Shown here piece after piece: positions 11,331 through 14,813 of a stretch of 14,813 nt of DNA; the stretch's first letter is position 1; each line of letters starts with the position of its first letter. This DNA comes from Candidatus Thiosymbion ectosymbiont of Robbea hypermnestra (lineage in GTDB: Bacteria; Pseudomonadota; Gammaproteobacteria; Chromatiales; Chromatiaceae): NCBI GenBank assembly GCA_020443945.1, contig JAIZWN010000795.1, positions 1-14,813 of the forward strand, in the 5' to 3' direction. A program made the position numbers and the translations under genes. The notes under the pieces were generated by a model, which worked only from the letters and a program-made list of their open reading frames with translations, had not been told where the DNA came from and did no database searches.

Positions 11331-13517
11331 TCAGCGCAGGTAGGGACCGTCCTCGCCGAGCTTGCCCGGACCTTCGAGGACATAGATGCCGGCGGAGTTG
11401 GCCTTGACGTGGAACGAGAGGTTGCCGCCCTGGGCTTGGCGCTCGTCGCCGGTGACCGCGTCGCGGTAGAGACCGTCGCGCACGCCGCCGACCTGGATGT
11501 CCTGTCCACCGCCGATGGTGAGCCCGACGACGGCGTAGCTCTCGCCCTGGTTCCAGTCGCGGACGAAGGAAAGGCCACAGCCCCACTCGGCGAGCTGGCT
11601 CATGGGGGCCTTCTGCAGGGCGGGGATGGCGCGGCGGATCTGGTTGAGGCGCCGGATATGTCGGTAGAGCGGGTGGTTTTGGGTCGCGGCGAGGTGCGCG
11701 TCGTCGATCCGGTCGCCGAAGTAGGCGCGCCCGGTGCTCTCCAGGGTATCGTCGTTGCCGATGATGTCCTGGGGGGCGCCCTTCATGAATTCGATCTCCT
11801 CCCCGAAGTAAAGGCAGGGGATGCCGCGCACCGTCCAGAGGAGGTTATAGGCCGCCGCCGCCATCCACTGCTCGCCCTTGAAGCGGAAGCGAAAATCGTT
11901 GTCCGGGCCCACGTCGTGATTTTGCAGGAAGGTAACCAGCTCGGTGGCGTTGCCGTAGATCCAGTCCATCTCCAGCACCCGGCCGACGCCCTCGAAGCTG
12001 CCGCGGCTCAGGTTGTCGCGGAAGGTGGAGAAAAGGCCGAAATCCAGCTGGGGGAAGCCGGAATCGCCCCCGGATTCGGGGTCGCGCGGGTCATGGCCGA
12101 GGCGGGTGTACCACCAGGGGCGGATCTGTGAGGGGCCGTTGTCGCCGCCGCCCAGGTCGCCCCAGCCGTAGCCCTTGACCAGGTTCTCGCCGAACACGAA
12201 CAGCCCCGGTTTGTGGGCCTTCCAGGCGTTGACGTATTCGAGCAGATTGTCCCGCTCGATGTGCTTGACGGTGTCGATCCGCAGGGCGTCGACGCCCATG
12301 TCCAGGTAGCGGTTGATGCTGCCGATCAGGTATTCCTTGACGTTCTCCCGTTCGGTAGCGAGATCGATGCAGTCACCGGCGAGATGCTTGTGTTGCAGCG
12401 GATGGGCGCTCTCCCAATCCCCGCCGGCGATGAAGCCCTCCTGGTGATACCAGGCGGGGTCGAGCCGGTTGGCGTCGATGCCGAAGAAGCGGCCGGGCTC
12501 GTAGCCCGGCTTGGGCACGGTCTCGCCGGTTTGGGGATCCACCAGGGGCTCGGTGCCTTCGGGGTCGCGGGTATGGCGCTCCCGATACCAGTCCGGGGCG
12601 CGGGGGTTATCGATGTCGTCCCGGTTCGGCCAGGCATAGTTGCCCAGGTTGCCCTGGTAGGGACCATGGTCGACCCGGCCCGGCTCCGAGCCCTGGGGCA
12701 CATAGTATTTGATGGGCAGGTGGTCGATCCACGCCTGGCCGCGGATGCCGTACTGGCAGGAGTGGTTGACGACCACGTCCTGGATAATCTTGATGCCCCG
12801 GGCGTGGGCGGCGTCGATGAGGTGCTGATAGGTGGCGTCCGGGGATTCCAGCCGCGGGTCGATCCGCGTCCAGTCGTAGCCGTGGTAGCCGTGATAGTCG
12901 AGGCCGGAGCGGTTCTCGATGGGGGGCGTGATCCAGATGGCGCTGAACCCCAGGTCGCGGATGTAGTCTAGGCGCCGGATCAGCCCCTTGAAATCCCCGC
13001 GCCAATGGGGGTCCACGGCATTGCCGGCGGCATCGAAGCGGATGCGATCCCGGCAGAAGAAATTGTTGGAGGGGTCCCCATCGTAGAATCGGGCGGTGAG
13101 CAGGAAATAGATGGTTTCCTCCCGGAAATCCGGCAGCCCGGCGCGATCGGCCTGTGTCGCCGCGCTCCGCGGTGCCGTCCGGGATCGCGCGGAGGATGGC
13201 GCCGGAGCGGATAGGGTGTCCAAGGCGGTCGCGGTCGGCACCGGTCCCGGCGGTCTGTCATGCCACCGACCGTCCTGGGCGTACCAGCCATCCGCGTCCC
13301 GATACAAATCGCCGGTCTGACGGCCCTGGCCGTCATTGAAGACGAAGCTGGCCGCCGTGGTGCCCGTGAACCGATGGACCAGCCAGCCATCCTCCTCCGC
13401 CATGGGAACCCCGGGCCAGCTGGAGTCCCGGCCCTGGGGTCGGGTATTCCAATAATGGATGTGGACACTATCCGCCCAATCGGCGGGTTTTCTGAAACGG
13501 ACGATAAGATCAGCCAT
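11331..13517 (-). CDS. GH13 alpha-amylase with N-terminal CBM-like domain
   Basis: 728 aa from MADLIVRFRKPADWADSVHI. The ATG at 13517 has GGAG about 8 nt upstream; an in-frame TTG at 13544 is less likely. It hydrolyses alpha-1,4-glucan such as glycogen or starch. Residues about 1-90 are beta-rich with aromatic residues (VHIHYWNT, GWLVHRF, ASFVFNDG) and look like a starch-binding or CBM26-like module, followed by a Pro/Ala/Ser-rich linker. The GH13 barrel shows all four classic regions: DVVVNH (247-252), GVDALRIDTVKH with nucleophile Asp415, FGEN with acid Glu444, and FLQNHD with Asp535. A beta-sandwich C-domain closes the protein. No signal peptide is seen, so cytoplasmic use on stored glycogen is likely. 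The exact subfamily (CGTase-like or maltogenic) cannot be fixed by eye. The frame is intact and GC-rich like the rnf genes. Confidence 0.93.
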   Translation of the reverse strand: MADLIVRFRKPADWADSVHIHYWNTRPQGRDSSWPGVPMAEEDGWLVHRFTGTTAASFVFNDGQGRQTGDLYRDADGWYAQDGRWHDRPPGPVPTATALDTLSAPAPSSARSRTAPRSAATQADRAGLPDFREETIYFLLTARFYDGDPSNNFFCRDRIRFDAAGNAVDPHWRGDFKGLIRRLDYIRDLGFSAIWITPPIENRSGLDYHGYHGYDWTRIDPRLESPDATYQHLIDAAHARGIKIIQDVVVNHSCQYGIRGQAWIDHLPIKYYVPQGSEPGRVDHGPYQGNLGNYAWPNRDDIDNPRAPDWYRERHTRDPEGTEPLVDPQTGETVPKPGYEPGRFFGIDANRLDPAWYHQEGFIAGGDWESAHPLQHKHLAGDCIDLATERENVKEYLIGSINRYLDMGVDALRIDTVKHIERDNLLEYVNAWKAHKPGLFVFGENLVKGYGWGDLGGGDNGPSQIRPWWYTRLGHDPRDPESGGDSGFPQLDFGLFSTFRDNLSRGSFEGVGRVLEMDWIYGNATELVTFLQNHDVGPDNDFRFRFKGEQWMAAAAYNLLWTVRGIPCLYFGEEIEFMKGAPQDIIGNDDTLESTGRAYFGDRIDDAHLAATQNHPLYRHIRRLNQIRRAIPALQKAPMSQLAEWGCGLSFVRDWNQGESYAVVGLTIGGGQDIQVGGVRDGLYRDAVTGDERQAQGGNLSFHVKANSAGIYVLEGPGKLGEDGPYLR

Positions 13518-13574
13518 CGCATGGACTCCAGGCGGATATGGCAAGGTCGTGTGGGGTCACTGCCATCGAGTTAA

Positions 13575-13590
13575 GGGCACTTTGAAAAAT
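13575..13590 (+). repeat. Gene-end motif GGGCACTTTGAAAAAT, copy 5
   Basis: It follows a TAA triplet (13572-13574), although no real plus-strand gene ends there. It has one change from the commonest form. It lies just upstream of the amylase start on the other strand. Confidence 0.5.
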
Positions 13591-13596
13591 ACGATT

Positions 13597-13613
13597 GGGT
13601 AGTGATAAATTTT
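13597..13613 (+). repeat. Dispersed motif GGGTAGTGRTAAATTTT, copy 2
   Basis: It is the second copy of the motif at 2723-2739, with 16 of 17 bases the same. It follows the gene-end motif by a few bases. Confidence 0.45.
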
Positions 13614-13644
13614 GTAATAATAATGAACCATCCAGAGTGGGAAA

Positions 13645-13690
13645 GGGATCAGGTTTTGACCTGTGCCTTCAAGGATCAAGACCTGACCCC
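13645..13690. repeat. Inverted repeat GGGATCAGGTTTTGA / TCAAGACCTGACCCC
   Basis: Arms 13645-13659 and 13676-13690 agree at 13 of 15 positions with a 16-nt spacer. GGGGTCAGGTCTTGA-type sequences commonly flank RAYT/IS200-like (Y1) transposase genes (from memory). Here only the palindrome remains, 140 bp upstream of the lipase gene. Confidence 0.55.
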
Positions 13691-13832
13691 AATTCCCGTG
13701 CTCTCCGGGAGCTCATTCGCAACGGTTAGACTTCCATGGCACCGGAGTGTTAAAATTCGCCCCACTCTAAAGCATGGGAGCCGGAAAACTCTAGAGGTAT
13801 GGCATTTTTTCCGCTATAGGAGTACAACTGTG

Positions 13833-14594
13833 ATGATTTCAGACTTAAGTACAAAAGAACAACGAGCCTTATTTGCCGAATTCGCCAAACATGCCTATGA
13901 TAATGCGGAAAAGGGCAGGCAATTCGGTGAAGAAAAAGGCATGATGTCTCACAAATTCATCGATAGAAAAGGTGCCCAAGTCCATATCTGGCATAACAAC
14001 AGTGACCTGGTTATTGCGGCCAGGGGAACCGAACCTACGCAACTGAGTGATATTTGTGCGGATTTGGAAATATTCAAATCGGATTCCTTTACCGGTATAG
14101 GTCAGATCCATCAAGGTTTCAGAGAAGAAGTGGACAAGGTGTGGGAACAATTGTTTGCCCGAGTCGAAAAATATGGTGATGGAAAAAAGATCTGGGTATG
14201 TGGTCATTCGTTAGGCGGCGCCATGGCAACCCTGATTGCCTCGAGACTGGAGTATGTCAAATCTACGGATGTGGACACTCTATTCACATATGGTTCACCA
14301 AGAGCGGGTGGGCCTATCTTCTCCAAGTGGTGTGATAAACATTTAAACCATCAAAGACATGTCAACAACAATGACGTGGTTCCCTGCATTCCAACGGTGT
14401 TCAGGTGGAGACACAATGGCAATTGCGTTTACATAAAGTCTAACGGAAACGTGACAAATCTAAAAAGATGGTCACCGGGAAGAATCAAAGATAAAGGTTG
14501 GAGTCTACTGGTTACAATCCTTAAAGGGCGATTTGATTTAGTGGCGGACCATTCTATAGATGATTACCTCGAACATCTGCAAAATGATCTATAG
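13833..14594 (+). CDS. Class 3 lipase-like alpha/beta hydrolase
   Basis: 253 aa from MISDLSTKEQRALFAEFAKH. The ATG at 13833 has AGGAG about 10 nt upstream; the frame is open back to 13602 but that part overlaps repeats and is not family-like. LVIAARGTEP contains the oxyanion strand, IHQGFREEV and WVCGHSLGGAMATL give the nucleophile elbow (Ser126), and HVNNNDVVPCIP (Asp180) with DHSIDDYL (His240) complete a Ser-Asp-His triad typical of lipase class 3. It probably hydrolyses lipid or ester bonds. No signal peptide is visible, so it may act in the cytoplasm or be exported by another route. Base composition is AT-richer than the amylase beside it, suggesting separate acquisition. A gene-end motif follows the TAG stop directly. 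Confidence 0.9.
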   Translation: MISDLSTKEQRALFAEFAKHAYDNAEKGRQFGEEKGMMSHKFIDRKGAQVHIWHNNSDLVIAARGTEPTQLSDICADLEIFKSDSFTGIGQIHQGFREEVDKVWEQLFARVEKYGDGKKIWVCGHSLGGAMATLIASRLEYVKSTDVDTLFTYGSPRAGGPIFSKWCDKHLNHQRHVNNNDVVPCIPTVFRWRHNGNCVYIKSNGNVTNLKRWSPGRIKDKGWSLLVTILKGRFDLVADHSIDDYLEHLQNDL

Positions 14595-14606
14595 GGGCCT
14601 TGAAAA
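14595..14606 (+). repeat. Gene-end motif GGGCCTTGAAAA, copy 6 (shortened)
   Basis: It starts on the base after the lipase TAG and lacks two internal bases of the full motif. Confidence 0.45.
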
Positions 14607-14638
14607 AGTCAGTCGTTTCTCTCGCCACGCCGGTAGGA

Positions 14639-14660
14639 GGGCGCCTTGAAAAATTCAAGG
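14639..14660 (+). repeat. Gene-end motif, copy 7, forming a hairpin
   Basis: GGGCGCCTTGAAAAATTCAAGG is the longest copy. CCTTGAA (14644-14650) and TTCAAGG (14654-14660) pair perfectly around AAA, so the complete element is a small stem-loop. It is followed by TCCCCA, as at copy 3. Confidence 0.65.
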
Positions 14661-14721
14661 TCCCCACGGATGGACTCGCGCGGATTTGCGTGATTTGTCG
14701 TCGAGACACTACCGGATTGCC

Positions 14722-14813
14722 TCAGAGTTTCCCGATCTCTTCGATTGGAAGTCCTGAAATTTCAGCGATGTCGGTCAGGTTGAGCCCTTTTTGCTTCATG
14801 ACCCTGGCCATGG
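14722..14813 (-). CDS. C-terminus of an Rpn/PD-(D/E)XK transposase-like protein (partial)
   Basis: Only the last 29-30 codons are in the window; the gene continues past the right edge. It reads MARVMKQKGLNLTDIAEISG then LPIEEIGKL and stop. This A..MK.KG....IA.ITGLS.EEI..L pattern is the usual tail of Rpn-family recombination-promoting nucleases and related PD-(D/E)XK transposase-like proteins. The nuclease domain is not visible, so the assignment rests on this tail alone. No strong hairpin follows the stop. Confidence 0.5.
   Translation of the reverse strand, partial: MARVMKQKGLNLTDIAEISGLPIEEIGKL

Noticed and set aside
11144..11578. 144-aa minus-strand frame at the 3' end of the amylase
   Set aside because: Most of it is out of frame with the amylase. 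The free tail (11144-11330) has no family signature, and I could not tell a relic from chance.
12213..12971. 252-aa plus-strand frame within the amylase
   Set aside because: It is a shadow of the GH13 gene, whose four catalytic regions are all on the minus strand.

Overview
The window looks like chromosomal DNA of a gammaproteobacterium. A purple-sulfur-type or sulfur-oxidising member of the Chromatiales is the best guess. The Rnf proteins have the lengths and motifs of the proteobacterial rnfABCDGE (rsx) set, the housekeeping genes are GC-rich, and the accessory content (a coiled-coil RFEA-repeat protein, a Uma2 nuclease, an Rpn-like tail, many short dispersed repeats) fits repeat-laden genomes of that kind. 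This taxonomic guess is inference.

Layout: a coiled-coil membrane-anchored protein (2-586, +); a small two-helix membrane protein (758-1117, -); rnfA and rnfB (1371-2526, +); about 580 bp of mixed repeats (2527-3109); rnfC and rnfD (3110-5880, +, overlapping by 4 nt); a 3.3 kb interruption (5881-9148); rnfG and rnfE (9149-10482, +, overlapping by 1 nt); a Uma2-family nuclease (10503-11081, -); a GH13 alpha-amylase with an N-terminal beta-rich, CBM-like domain (11331-13517, -); a class 3 lipase in AT-richer DNA (13833-14594, +); and the tail of an Rpn-like protein (14722-14813, -).

All six rnf genes are present and appear intact. Together they encode a membrane complex that couples electron transfer between NADH and ferredoxin (or SoxR) to ion movement. 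The operon is nevertheless cut into AB / CD / GE by non-rnf DNA. Both gaps carry dispersed repeats and show repeated insertion and deletion. The rnfB stop codon lies inside a repeat element, rnfC has no ATG start, and rnfG is preceded by relics of an antitoxin and an aminotransferase.

The most interesting part is the rnfD-rnfG gap. It holds a small unknown gene (79 aa, 6063-6302). It also holds a two-gene, translationally coupled cassette of an ABC/AAA-type ATPase (382 aa) and a TOPRIM-like protein (228 aa), which resembles the ATPase-plus-TOPRIM logic of OLD, PARIS and AbiL-type anti-phage systems without clearly being any of them. The cassette lies between two 77-bp direct repeats (6236-6312 and 8769-8845, one mismatch). 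These are the 3' end of the 79-aa gene, so the arrangement looks like an att-type insertion or a recombination at that gene's tail. A short motif, GGGCRCCTTGA(AAA), recurs seven times in the window in one orientation. Five copies directly follow a stop triplet, and the motif forms the end of the 77-bp repeat.
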